The notes beneath the pieces are model-generated. The model saw only the letters and a program-made list of their open reading frames with translations. It did no database searches and had not been told where the DNA came from. A DNA stretch of 64,000 bases from Muricomes sp049840515. GTDB lineage: Bacteria > Bacillota > Clostridia > Lachnospirales > Lachnospiraceae. Of this stretch, positions 43,085 through 51,678 are shown in pieces (the stretch's first letter is position 1; the number at the start of each line of letters is the position of its first letter). The position numbers and the translations under genes are program-made. The stretch lies in contig JASGKW010000011.1 in NCBI GenBank assembly GCA_049840515.1, forward strand, positions 1 through 64,000, read 5' to 3'.

Positions 43085-45433
43085 TCATCGCTCCATTTCC
43101 GCACCGTATGAGGGTGCTTTTTTAGATTTTTCTTTTTCCTGCGGCGACTTTGTTTTAAGCTGTTCCATGACCGATTGCTTTTCTTCCCTGCGTGTGGCAT
43201 CAAGCAAATCCATAAGGGAGATAGGCTTGCCGCTTTTGGCATCTTCCTCGAGCTGTGCCACAGTGGGTTGATTGTTTAGGATACCGTCAATCTGATTGTA
43301 GTTTTGCTCGGTGGACATTTCAGCAGCACGGAGGGGGTTATCCTTATTTCTGATAGCAAATGCACGAGTGCCATTGCCCATAATGTGATATGCACCGTCA
43401 TCAGAGCTGTGGTGGTAGCCATAGCCTGCCGCTTTCATCTGCTCCGTTGTCATATCGGTAAGAAAAAAACTACCTCGAGGGGTTTGTACTTTCTCGCCAG
43501 TAAGGAAGTTGTCCGGCACAATAGGTGCAGGCTCCGCAAACTTTGACAGTTCCTTAAAATCGTAGCTGTCGCAGTAATGGTATGTTACAACACCGCTTTG
43601 CTTGATAGCAACAATGTCGCTGACCGATAAGGAATGACCTTTAAAATCGGCAGGGTGGTCATTGTTAAAACGCTCCCATATTTCCTCAAGCCTATCCCTT
43701 TGACTGGCATACTGTGTAAACGGCTCGTTATATACAAAATTGTAGTTATCACGCTCCACTAAAAGCCCACGGCTCTTTAGCCAGTCCAGTCCTTCAAAGC
43801 GGTAATCTCTAAGCTCATCACCATCTTTGAGCTGATAAATGGCAAAGCCATCTTTGCTGTGTTCTAAAAAGAGCTGTTCGCTCATTTCGGGAGAGAGCTT
43901 GCCATCACTTTTTAATTCTTCATAATCGTGCAGAGCAAGCCAGTCGGCTTTTTCAACACCAAACAATCCGCTGTGACTGTCGATGTCCTCACGGTCAAAA
44001 GCCATTGCTTCGGTATTGTCCTCATAAAGCAGATACACCGTCAAATCCTGTTCAAACAGTTCGGCGGCTCTTTCCTTTGAGAGAGGTAGTAGCTCATCGG
44101 AGGTATAACCATAGGCATTGCGGTCTGCAATGCTCACATCGGGGTCGGGCATGGGGTGGCTGTGTTCCTCGACAGGCGGCTCGGGCAATGGTGCTTTTTC
44201 GGTAGCTGCCACAGGTTCAATGTTGTCAAAATGCTCTTTGAGGTCATCAAAGCCATTCCAAACATCTTCCAATACAAGGTTTGCATCGCTGTCTATGATT
44301 ACGCAGGGTGCAATGTCACCATGTTCCTCATGTTCAAGGAGAAAATATTTTGTTCCGTCAATAACCTCGGTATCAATGACATACCAAGTGCCGATATGCC
44401 CCTCAACTTCAATGTTAGAGCTGCCCTCGGTAATTTCATTCTTAGCAATGTTGGGGGCTTGCTGCAATGCAGGTGTTTCTGTGGCAATATCCATACCACG
44501 CTCTTTTATAATCTCGGCAAAGTGAGTATCAATACCGCTTATCAGCTCCGATGAGGTCTTATTTATGGTTTCAAGAGAAGCTCTAAGCTCGGCAAGCTCC
44601 TTGCCCTTGCTCCAAGTGGCAATATAGCCCAAGCTGTTCTCGGCGGTCTGTATACCATAATAACTGCAAACGGCAAAGGAAATACTTTCGGCTTCAACTT
44701 CCTCGGTATTGCGGTCTTTAGGGTTCATCGGTTTTGCATTTTCGTCCTGCTGTGCTTGTAGTTCCTTTTCCATTTCTCGGTTGTGCAGGAGAGAATGTGC
44801 GACTTCGTGAATGGCGGCAGAAATGGTCTGCACCTCGCTCATGCCCTCACGGATTGCAATTCTTTTATCCTCAATGTGATAGTAACCGTCCGTATCCTCA
44901 GACATCGGCTTGATTTCAATGGGAACAGGTGCGGTGCGTTTCACCGCTTCCATGAACACCTCAAACTGTTCCACATTACCTGTCAGATTGCTTGCAAGAG
45001 TGGGTAGCGGCTCACCCTCTGTTTGCGAAACATCAAACACAGATACCACACGGAACATGGGTATCTGTATTTCCACTTCCTCGGTCTGCACCTTGCCGCT
45101 TGCATCAAGGATAGGGGCTTTGGTCTGTGGGTCGAGCTTTTCTCGTTCCTCCTTGATTTTGTAAGGGGTGGGGGCAATGATTTTTATGCCCTTTTCGCCC
45201 TTTTTGACATAACGGGAAAAGCCGTCACGCCATTTGTTAAAGCCTGCAACGAGAGTTGCATCGGGTTTTTGCATGGATATAAGCATGGTGTTGTTAAGAG
45301 AGTATTTGTGAAAGCGGCTCATGGTCTGAAGATAGCTCTTGTATTTGTCGCTCTCAAAAAGCTCCTTTATGCCTGCTTCAATGCTATCGGTTATCTCTTT
45401 TAACCGTTCTTTTGGGTTTTGTTTTTCTGCCAT
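43085..45433 (-). CDS. LtrC/ArdC-like antirestriction protein with metalloprotease and YodL-like domains
   Basis: 782 residues. Residues 1-150 (FHKYSLNNTMLISMQKPDAT, FSRYVKKGEKGIKI) are the ArdC-type ssDNA-binding domain. AAIHEVAHSLLHN near residue 225 is a zinc HExxH metalloprotease motif. Later parts (YTSDELLPLSKERAAELFEQ; DYRFEGLDWLKSRGLLVERD) are YodL/LPD-type domains and the C-terminus is charged. ArdC/LtrC proteins protect incoming DNA from restriction. ATG 45433 follows GAAAGGAG; a terminator-like hairpin lies upstream. Confidence 0.82.
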   Translation of the reverse strand: MAEKQNPKERLKEITDSIEAGIKELFESDKYKSYLQTMSRFHKYSLNNTMLISMQKPDATLVAGFNKWRDGFSRYVKKGEKGIKIIAPTPYKIKEEREKLDPQTKAPILDASGKVQTEEVEIQIPMFRVVSVFDVSQTEGEPLPTLASNLTGNVEQFEVFMEAVKRTAPVPIEIKPMSEDTDGYYHIEDKRIAIREGMSEVQTISAAIHEVAHSLLHNREMEKELQAQQDENAKPMNPKDRNTEEVEAESISFAVCSYYGIQTAENSLGYIATWSKGKELAELRASLETINKTSSELISGIDTHFAEIIKERGMDIATETPALQQAPNIAKNEITEGSSNIEVEGHIGTWYVIDTEVIDGTKYFLLEHEEHGDIAPCVIIDSDANLVLEDVWNGFDDLKEHFDNIEPVAATEKAPLPEPPVEEHSHPMPDPDVSIADRNAYGYTSDELLPLSKERAAELFEQDLTVYLLYEDNTEAMAFDREDIDSHSGLFGVEKADWLALHDYEELKSDGKLSPEMSEQLFLEHSKDGFAIYQLKDGDELRDYRFEGLDWLKSRGLLVERDNYNFVYNEPFTQYASQRDRLEEIWERFNNDHPADFKGHSLSVSDIVAIKQSGVVTYHYCDSYDFKELSKFAEPAPIVPDNFLTGEKVQTPRGSFFLTDMTTEQMKAAGYGYHHSSDDGAYHIMGNGTRAFAIRNKDNPLRAAEMSTEQNYNQIDGILNNQPTVAQLEEDAKSGKPISLMDLLDATRREEKQSVMEQLKTKSPQEKEKSKKAPSYGAEMER

Positions 45434-45463
45434 AGGGGTACTCCTTTCTGATTTTAGGCATAG

Positions 45464-45492
45464 AAAAAGAGCAACCATAAAATGATTGCTCT
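45464..45492 (-). terminator. attenuator-type hairpin before LtrC-like gene
   Basis: In minus-strand RNA, AGAGCAA / TTGCTCT stem then TTTTTCTATGCC and, 20 bp on, the GAAAGGAG site. It also ends transcription of the cargo gene 45513-46622. Confidence 0.7.
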
Positions 45493-45512
45493 TCTAAATA
45501 TATGACTTTTGA

Positions 45513-46622
45513 TTATTCGCTCCTGTTTTCTTCAGATAGTCCAAACGCATGAGAAAGTAAGGTTGGTGTAGAAAATCGTTCGCTATAATCAAATATTTTT
45601 CTTACTCCTTCAATCTGTTGGGATGTTGTTGTTGGATAAAATCCTGTCATTTCTGGAGTTTTACCCGATAACAGAGTGAGTTTATCCAAGACTTTTTTAT
45701 CTAAGATTGGTGATAAAAAGTAATCCTCCGAATAAGAAAATAAAATGTAGTTGATTACACTAAGTTGATTTTCTAAATCGAGCTTTTTTAACTGGCGAAA
45801 GAACTTGCTGTATCTTGTGTTTTCTTTATCTACGAATAGCATAACAATACTGCTTTCTTTCAGCGGAAAAATACAAATGCTTACATTTTTAATTTTATAT
45901 TTAGGGTCAGGGTTATAAATGTTATTAATCACATTGCCTTCTAAATCAAAAATCAATGCAACTGTACCTTGAAATGCCACAGGAACTACATATGGTAGTT
46001 TTTCATAAAATCCAACATAATAATCACCTGAAAATGGTTTGACATCTCTCTTTTTTGCACGAGAGAATGAATCTTTATACTCTTCTAAATCCAATTTGCT
46101 CACGGAATTTTTTGCATCTACCCACTGCTCGCTCATGCCAATTTGCTTACCCATTAAGCTATACATTTCAATTTCCATTAACCTCTTGCTTATGTTCTTC
46201 AAATTGTTTTTCATATCAATTTGGGCAAGCATTTTGACCGTGGGAATATTTTCGTAATTATCTGGATTCTCATACTCTTGAAAGATTTTACTATCGCAAT
46301 CTCTACAAATCAAGTGAAAAGTTCCAGACTCATTAACACCTTTATCGTCCTTAAGTGAAGGTAAATCAAGAATGCTATTTGAATAAAAAACTTTTCCTTT
46401 TTGAGCAATATTTCTCAAGCAAAAGGCTGGCAATGTGTGAGAATTGCAAAAACCATCACATGGTTCACCACAATAATAGCAATTGCTTAGCTTTGACATT
46501 GCTCTACTTTCTTTAATTAAATTATTTATTGCTTTGCTGGCTTTAATAATGTCATCTTTACGAGTTTCTACATCTACTTCTGGGAAGTCACTCAAATCTA
46601 AGTGCATAAAAAAATCGTCCAT
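45513..46622 (-). CDS. AT-rich cargo gene with zinc-finger/HNH-like N-terminus, unknown
   Basis: A 369-residue protein not belonging to the ICE backbone. Residues about 48-60 (CYYCGEPCDGFCNSHTLPAF) and 101-106 (ICRDCD) form a zinc-finger pair with a central SHxxP, resembling HNH-like binding folds; EYENPDNYENIPTVKMLAQI follows. The C-terminal 200 residues are unrecognised. GC is far lower than the genes on either side, and its own hairpins bound it, so it was probably inserted between the LtrC-like gene and topB. Confidence 0.7.
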   Translation of the reverse strand: MDDFFMHLDLSDFPEVDVETRKDDIIKASKAINNLIKESRAMSKLSNCYYCGEPCDGFCNSHTLPAFCLRNIAQKGKVFYSNSILDLPSLKDDKGVNESGTFHLICRDCDSKIFQEYENPDNYENIPTVKMLAQIDMKNNLKNISKRLMEIEMYSLMGKQIGMSEQWVDAKNSVSKLDLEEYKDSFSRAKKRDVKPFSGDYYVGFYEKLPYVVPVAFQGTVALIFDLEGNVINNIYNPDPKYKIKNVSICIFPLKESSIVMLFVDKENTRYSKFFRQLKKLDLENQLSVINYILFSYSEDYFLSPILDKKVLDKLTLLSGKTPEMTGFYPTTTSQQIEGVRKIFDYSERFSTPTLLSHAFGLSEENRSE

Positions 46623-46699
46623 ATTAACCTCCTTTTAAGTAATTTTAGCATATGAAAGTAGATTTTTCTACCACCAAGATGTTAATTTGAGTTGCTCGT

Positions 46700-48091
46700 T
46701 TATTGCTTACTTGTTGCAAACTCCATTGTAAAATTCACAAACTGCCCTCCAGTATCATCAAGCACAACAACACAGTCATAGGTCTTACCTGTCTTTTCGG
46801 AATAGCAGCCTTTCAGCGGTACTTTTCTATTTTTCAATAGCTCCGTGACAATCGCCTTTGTTACAGTCTTTTTCTTTGCGGTAAAAAAGCGATTTTCTTT
46901 CCAAATAGCAAAGCCGCAAGCCTTATGGGCACAGCAAAAGCCCTTTTTATTTTCGGTAACTGCACCGCCGCAGCGAGGGCATTTTCCAACGCTCTCATGG
47001 TCGGACGGAAAGAGGGTATCTGCTCCCTTAATCATTTCATAGGTCTTTACAAGGGCAGTGGTCATGCTCACAATCTCCGATAAAAAGCCATCGGCTGACA
47101 GCTCTCCACGCTCCACAAGTTTCAGCTTTTCTTCCCATTCTGCTGTCATCAAGGGCGATTGCACCTGTTCGGGCAGTACGGTGATTAAGGCTGTGCCTTT
47201 ACGGGTGGCGGTAAAATACTTGGTCTTTTTATCGCCCTTACGCTCGGCAAGCCCCGATTTAATCAGCTTTTCCAAAATGCCTGCTCTCGTTGCCGGAGTA
47301 CCAATGCCTTTACGCTCGGCATCGGTTTCCGCTTTGTTGGCATTTTCCATAGAGGACAGCAGGGTATCGTCTGTAAAAGGCTTGGGCGGCGAGGTTTTAC
47401 CCTCCTTAATTTCAGCCTTTGCGGTAAAGACTTCGCCCTGGTCAATGCTTGGCAGGGCTTGGTCTTTTTCCTCTTTTTCCTGTTCCTCCTTATAGAGTTT
47501 TTGCACCGCCTTAAAACCATCTTGCAGAACGGTTTTGCCTTTGGCAGTGAAAACGGACTCACCGCATTTTGCCGTGATAACCGTTTCGCTGTATCGGTGG
47601 GTATCGCCTACGGCAACCAAAAGGCGAATGGCAAGGAGCAACAGCGTTTCACGCTCTCCATGCGGCAGGCTCTGCACATCAAGCTCCTTTGTATTCATGG
47701 TGGGGATAATGGCATGGTGGTCACTGACTTTGGAATTATCAATGACCTGTGATGTGTTGACAGGCAGCTCGGCGGCACTCTGCATAAAAAAAGCCGCCGT
47801 AGCTTTCGCTAAGACGGGAATACCGCTTTCCATATCCTCGGTTAAAAATCGGCTGTCAGTTCGAGGGTAGGTGATGTATTTCTTTTCATAAAGGCTCTGT
47901 GCATACTGTAAGGTCTGCTCGGCGGTAAAACCTAACAGCTTATTGGCTTCACGCTGTAAGGTGGTGAGGTCATAGAGCTTTGGAGGTTTTTCCGATTTTT
48001 CCTTTTGCTCCACACTTTCGATGAGTACATCTTGACCATCACAAGCCTTTAGAATTGCCGCAGCCTGTGCCTTGTCTTCTGAGCTTCTCAC
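46700..48091 (-). CDS. topB: DNA topoisomerase III, C-terminal part in shifted frame
   Basis: SSEDKAQAAAILKACDG..., LYDLTTLQREANKLLGFTAE, KYITYPRTDSRFLTEDM (catalytic Tyr in YPRTDSR), and a C-terminal zinc ribbon (CPRCGGAVTENKKGFCCAHK). This is the rest of the TopB protein begun in the next entry. The two frames join at GAGCTT (48081-48086, + strand), where the protein-like sequence moves from LIGEK to SSEDK. Type IA topoisomerases serve ICE transfer or replication. Confidence 0.8.
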   Translation of the reverse strand: MRSSEDKAQAAAILKACDGQDVLIESVEQKEKSEKPPKLYDLTTLQREANKLLGFTAEQTLQYAQSLYEKKYITYPRTDSRFLTEDMESGIPVLAKATAAFFMQSAAELPVNTSQVIDNSKVSDHHAIIPTMNTKELDVQSLPHGERETLLLLAIRLLVAVGDTHRYSETVITAKCGESVFTAKGKTVLQDGFKAVQKLYKEEQEKEEKDQALPSIDQGEVFTAKAEIKEGKTSPPKPFTDDTLLSSMENANKAETDAERKGIGTPATRAGILEKLIKSGLAERKGDKKTKYFTATRKGTALITVLPEQVQSPLMTAEWEEKLKLVERGELSADGFLSEIVSMTTALVKTYEMIKGADTLFPSDHESVGKCPRCGGAVTENKKGFCCAHKACGFAIWKENRFFTAKKKTVTKAIVTELLKNRKVPLKGCYSEKTGKTYDCVVVLDDTGGQFVNFTMEFATSKQ

Positions 48092-48767
48092 CTATAAGGG
48101 AAAAGCCGTTACAGGTGAGGTGTACCGTGTAAAACGGTTCGGGCTTAAAAACGGAGATAGCGGCATCACGCTCACAAATCATGGCAAGGGTGGGTGACAT
48201 TACTCGCCCGATATTTAGTGTCTGATTGTAAAGGACGGAGAAAAGACGGGTGGCATTGATACCCACAATCCAATCGGCTTTTGCCCTGCACAGGGCAGCA
48301 TCATAGAGATTATTGTACTCCTTACCGTCCTTTAGATTTTCAAAGCCCTTTTGAATGGCAGTATCCTCAAGAGAGGAAATCCAAAGCCTTTTAATCGGCT
48401 TTTTGCACTTTGCTTTTTCATACACAAGACGGAAGATGAGTTCACCCTCTCGCCCTGCATCGGTGGCACAGATGACGGTATCTACTCTGCTGTCATTTAA
48501 GAGCTTTTTCAGCACATCAAACTGCTTTTTGGTACTGCTCGAAACTTGGTACTGCCAAAGAGCAGGAAGTATGGGTAAATCCCCATACCTCCACTTGGCA
48601 TATTTTTCATCGTAGCTGTCGGCAGGAGCAAGCTCCACCAAATGCCCTACACACCACGAAACAATATAATTGTTGCCCTCGGTATAGCCATCCTTGCGGC
48701 TTGTTGCTCCCAAAATCTTTGCAATGCTCTGTGCAACACTTGGTTTTTCTGCTATGACAAGTTGCAT
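48039..48767 (-). CDS. topB: DNA topoisomerase III, N-terminal part
   Basis: QLVIAEKPSVAQSIAKILGA is the toprim start, DTVICATDAGREGELIFRL the DxD toprim acid pair, then RLWISSLEDTAI and NIGRVMSPTLAMICER, so the N-terminal two thirds of the active-site region are intact. The frame runs into unrelated residues after SLIGEKL. ATG 48767 follows AAGGAGGG; the upstream frame (to 48818) belongs to a neighbouring gene. Confidence 0.82.
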   Translation of the reverse strand: MQLVIAEKPSVAQSIAKILGATSRKDGYTEGNNYIVSWCVGHLVELAPADSYDEKYAKWRYGDLPILPALWQYQVSSSTKKQFDVLKKLLNDSRVDTVICATDAGREGELIFRLVYEKAKCKKPIKRLWISSLEDTAIQKGFENLKDGKEYNNLYDAALCRAKADWIVGINATRLFSVLYNQTLNIGRVMSPTLAMICERDAAISVFKPEPFYTVHLTCNGFSLIGEKLRRQGTGCGNSKGL

Positions 48768-48771
48768 ATTG

Positions 48772-48936
48772 TTATCCCTCCTTATGCAGTTTTGGGGTTT
48801 CGTTTTTTTCATGTACAATGATGAGCTTGCGGATTTTCTGCTCCTTTTTCGGCGGTCTGTCTGTGACAGGGGGCGGCGAACACTGGGGCTTTTGCATCAT
48901 CATTCTTTCATAGGCACTGTCGGTAAAATATTTCAC
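48772..48936 (-). CDS. small basic ICE protein
   Basis: A 54-residue protein starting with GTG 48936 (overlapping the DUF4366 stop, GTGA). It reads VKYFTDSAYERMMMQKPQCS, Pro-rich in the middle, then basic KEQKIRKLIIVHEKNE. Its end carries the AAGGAGGG site of topB. Similar small proteins sit between DUF4366 and topB in Tn1549-like ICEs. Function unknown. Confidence 0.6.
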   Translation of the reverse strand: MKYFTDSAYERMMMQKPQCSPPPVTDRPPKKEQKIRKLIIVHEKNETPKLHKEG

Positions 48937-49889
48937 TGGGTATCGTCCTCACTTTCTTCGGGAGTATCCTCCTGTTCCTCAGAGGTCGGCTCGTATTCGT
49001 CCTCGTCTTCATCATCATCGCTGTAATCATACTCGTTCATATTGGGGTTGCTCTGCGGCTTTGCCTTGTTTTTTACCACCTTGAAATAGTAGAAAGCACC
49101 ACCGCCGATTAAACCAAACGCAACAAGGAGTGCCACAATCCCCATCGGGTTGCCTTTGCTTTTTTGGGGCTGTGGCTCGGCAGGCTCGGTCAGCTCGGGG
49201 GCTTTGCCTGTACAGCTCACTCTGTCTGTGCTGCATACAGAGCAATCTACATTTACTGCACCCGTTTCGCATTTTTCCTTGCAAGAGCAAACTTTAGGCT
49301 CGGTTGGAGCATCTTCCATGAGGGCAAGCAAATCGGCTTCATCTACCATGTTCAAAAGGTAAACATTGTTCTCTTTGCCTGCACGGTCAATGACAAGGTA
49401 AAAATAGTTGCCATTTTTGGATACTGCGGTGATAAACTGCTTATCAATCTCGTCTGTTCGCTCCACATCGTCCACAAGGGTCAAGTTGCCCTCGGGAGTG
49501 AGAGGAACAGAGGGGGTGGGGGTTTCGGTCACTTCGGGTGTCGGCTCGGTAGTATCCTCGCCACCGCCTGCAAAGGCAGTGGTGGAAAAGGCGGTCATGC
49601 AAAGCACCGTCATAAGTAAAGCGGTAAAAATACGGATTTTAGTTTTCTTCATTCTTGTTTTCCTCCTGTTTTCAGATGAAAAAGGCACGCCGCTTTTGTT
49701 GCGGTATGCCGTGATAACATCGGTTAAATTTTCTGTGCTGATTTTCGCACCTCGGATAAGTCCGATAATTTCAAGGTTTTCAAACTCGGTTTTTTGCTTG
49801 TTCAGTTCTTCCCATTTCCCTTGCAAAAGTCCGATTTTATCCTCGATTTTCTTCATATCGGAAAGCACCTTTTTTAGTTTTGCGTTCAA
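48933..49889 (-). CDS. DUF4315-DUF4366 protein(s), read as one frame
   Basis: Residues 1-65 (NAKLKKVLSDMKKIEDKIGL, EIIGLIRGAKISTENLTDVI) are a DUF4315 coiled coil. From Met 80 (ATG 49652, behind ACAGGAGGAAAAC) a DUF4366 protein begins: signal peptide (KIRIFTALLMTVLCMTAFST), Pro/Thr linker, a conserved domain, a Cys-rich part (CSCKEKC...CSVC), a membrane helix (GIVALLVAFGLIGGGAFYYF) and an acidic tail. Normally two genes; here no stop separates them, so both a fusion and an internally started DUF4366 are possible. DUF4366 is a cell-envelope component of the transfer machine. Confidence 0.75.
   Translation of the reverse strand: MNAKLKKVLSDMKKIEDKIGLLQGKWEELNKQKTEFENLEIIGLIRGAKISTENLTDVITAYRNKSGVPFSSENRRKTRMKKTKIRIFTALLMTVLCMTAFSTTAFAGGGEDTTEPTPEVTETPTPSVPLTPEGNLTLVDDVERTDEIDKQFITAVSKNGNYFYLVIDRAGKENNVYLLNMVDEADLLALMEDAPTEPKVCSCKEKCETGAVNVDCSVCSTDRVSCTGKAPELTEPAEPQPQKSKGNPMGIVALLVAFGLIGGGAFYYFKVVKNKAKPQSNPNMNEYDYSDDDEDEDEYEPTSEEQEDTPEESEDDTQ
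49678..49710 (-). terminator. attenuator-type hairpin before DUF4366
   Basis: In minus-strand RNA, GGCATACCGC / GCGGCGTGCC-like stem then TTTTTCAT and AGGAGG. It lies inside the DUF4315 reading frame. Confidence 0.6.
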
Positions 49890-49901
49890 ATAATTTCCTC
49901 C

Positions 49902-50228
49902 TTAATTCATTAGTCCGTAGCCCATAATCACACTGCTGTTAAGGTCATAATCTCTGATTTTGCAGGCATCGCCGCTATTGCCCTCAACGGTGTAAACACG
50001 GCTACCATCTGTGCCGATAACAATACCCACATGGTCGGAGCTCGCCATCGCCCTCCCAATCGAAGAAGATAACATCGCCGGGGGCAATGTCTTCGTATCC
50101 TCTGTTTGCCCATCGCCCATTAGACGAGAAGTAAGGGATACCCTGTGACTGACAGGCGGCAAACTTAGGCTCGGAATACCCTGCTTGATTAAGCACCCAT
50201 GACACAAAGCAGGCACACCATTCCACAC
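49902..50228 (-). CDS. CHAP-type hydrolase C-terminal part in shifted frame
   Basis: The useful part starts at about 50,043: SSDHVGIVIGTDGSRVYTVE, then GNSGDACKIRDYDLNSSVIM, ending GYGLMN. It holds the catalytic His of the CHAP fold and follows DWEGDG of the main part in the +1 frame, so one extra G in GGCGAGCTCC would explain the break. The break falls on GAGCTC (50038-50043). Confidence 0.7.
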   Translation of the reverse strand: MWNGVPALCHGCLIKQGIPSLSLPPVSHRVSLTSRLMGDGQTEDTKTLPPAMLSSSIGRAMASSDHVGIVIGTDGSRVYTVEGNSGDACKIRDYDLNSSVIMGYGLMN

Positions 50229-51666
50229 GGCTGTTAAATCCGTACCATGACCAATAGGGCTGACCGCCCACGTTGCCTACCTGTGATTTGGCAATGTCTA
50301 CGATATTTTGATTGCCCTGTCTTTCGCCATTGACAAAATCAACACCGCTTAAATCAGTGGAGGGGCTACCGTCAATAGAGCCGCCGCCGAAGAGCAGAGG
50401 TTTATTTCCCTTTGTTTGCAGATAAACATTGTACATTTCAAGCTGTTTTGCAGTAAGCAGGCTGTTTGCAACGGTGTTTATGGACTTGTTTGTGAGCTTC
50501 ACATTTAAAATGTAATAGTCATAAGGTACTTCCACCTCATAGGTGTCAGTGTGGGTGTTACCGTCCTCGTCTGTCCATGTGTCCGTCCTTGTTTCGGTAC
50601 GATAGCGTACCTCTACGGTTTCGGTCAGCGTGAGCTTGTATTGCTTTTCAAACACTCTCTGTAATTCGCCCTGCACCTCACTTGCCTTGAAATATTGCAG
50701 TAAGGCGGTAAGGTACGATGCAAGCTGATGAGGGTCGTGTGCTATGGGGTCTAAGTCATAGCGGTACTCATCATAATCGGGATAATCCCTTTCGATGTTG
50801 TTAATCTGTGCCTGCAACGCTGTTTCCAGTGCGGTGTAGTTGTTATTGGCGGCGATGAGTTCCTCGTTTTCGGAAGTGTAAGAGGTGGATACGACATTGG
50901 TTATCGCCCCTTGAAACATGACCGAACAGGAAGAAACCGCCCCGGCGATTAAGGCAATCATCAAAAAGAGGGCAAGCACAATGAGCAATACTTTTGGGTT
51001 TTTAGCAACTGCCGATACTGCCTTTGATACCGTGTCAGCCCCTTTTTTAACCGCTGATTTTATGGTCTTGGCGGTGGTCTGTGCTGCCTTTGTGTCTTTC
51101 CCGTACCGTGTGGCAATGTACTGTTTTTTAATGGCTCTTTTTTGCTGAAAGCGAGAAATAGGGTTACTTGCCGCCTGTGGGTTATCCCGAATACTTTTTT
51201 TATAAAGGACATTTACATCGGTTTGTATGCTCCTTTTCTCTGCCTTTGCCAGTGTACGGTAGGGCTTCAGCTTGTGAGAGTGATAGGCACTTTGGACACG
51301 GTGTACAGCAAATTCGCCTGCCTTTTCAGTGCCATGTGCCGCTTCAAGTCCTACATTATCCTGCTCATCTTCGCTGATTTTCTTATGGATAGCAGACAGG
51401 ACAGCCCTCTCGGGAGCTTTTTTAATGCCATGCGAAAGTTTTGAGGGTGGCTTTGGTTTATCCACTTCCTCGAAATGCAAACGCACCTTTGTTTTGCCTG
51501 TGTCGGTATCAAAGGTGCGTTCTTTGGTTTTTACTGTTTTCTTCGGTATTTTCGCCTGTGCCTTTTCCAGTTTATCAGCCGCTTTTTCGGACTTTGCTAT
51601 GGGCTTTTCTAAGGTTGGGTCAGCTCGTTCATCTTCAGTAAATTGCAGTCTTGATTGTTTTTTCAT
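50002..51666 (-). CDS. conjugation cell-wall hydrolase (CD1107-type, CHAP domain), main part
   Basis: 554 residues. A charged N-terminal cytoplasmic part (1-220) leads to one membrane span (PKVLLIVLALFLMIALIAGA) and an extracellular part with a helical TcpC/VirB8-like region. The CHAP domain holds EWCACFVSWVLNQAGY with the catalytic Cys and PGDVIFFDWEGDG. It should open peptidoglycan for the transfer channel. The last 15 residues are out of frame. Confidence 0.82.
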   Translation of the reverse strand: MKKQSRLQFTEDERADPTLEKPIAKSEKAADKLEKAQAKIPKKTVKTKERTFDTDTGKTKVRLHFEEVDKPKPPSKLSHGIKKAPERAVLSAIHKKISEDEQDNVGLEAAHGTEKAGEFAVHRVQSAYHSHKLKPYRTLAKAEKRSIQTDVNVLYKKSIRDNPQAASNPISRFQQKRAIKKQYIATRYGKDTKAAQTTAKTIKSAVKKGADTVSKAVSAVAKNPKVLLIVLALFLMIALIAGAVSSCSVMFQGAITNVVSTSYTSENEELIAANNNYTALETALQAQINNIERDYPDYDEYRYDLDPIAHDPHQLASYLTALLQYFKASEVQGELQRVFEKQYKLTLTETVEVRYRTETRTDTWTDEDGNTHTDTYEVEVPYDYYILNVKLTNKSINTVANSLLTAKQLEMYNVYLQTKGNKPLLFGGGSIDGSPSTDLSGVDFVNGERQGNQNIVDIAKSQVGNVGGQPYWSWYGFNSRVEWCACFVSWVLNQAGYSEPKFAACQSQGIPYFSSNGRWANRGYEDIAPGDVIFFDWEGDGELRPCGYCYRHRW

Positions 51667-51678
51667 CGCACACCGCCT

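Noticed and set aside
44005..45403. Several long + strand frames opposite the LtrC-like gene
   Set aside because: Mirror frames of a GC-rich real gene; no family motifs and no ribosome sites.
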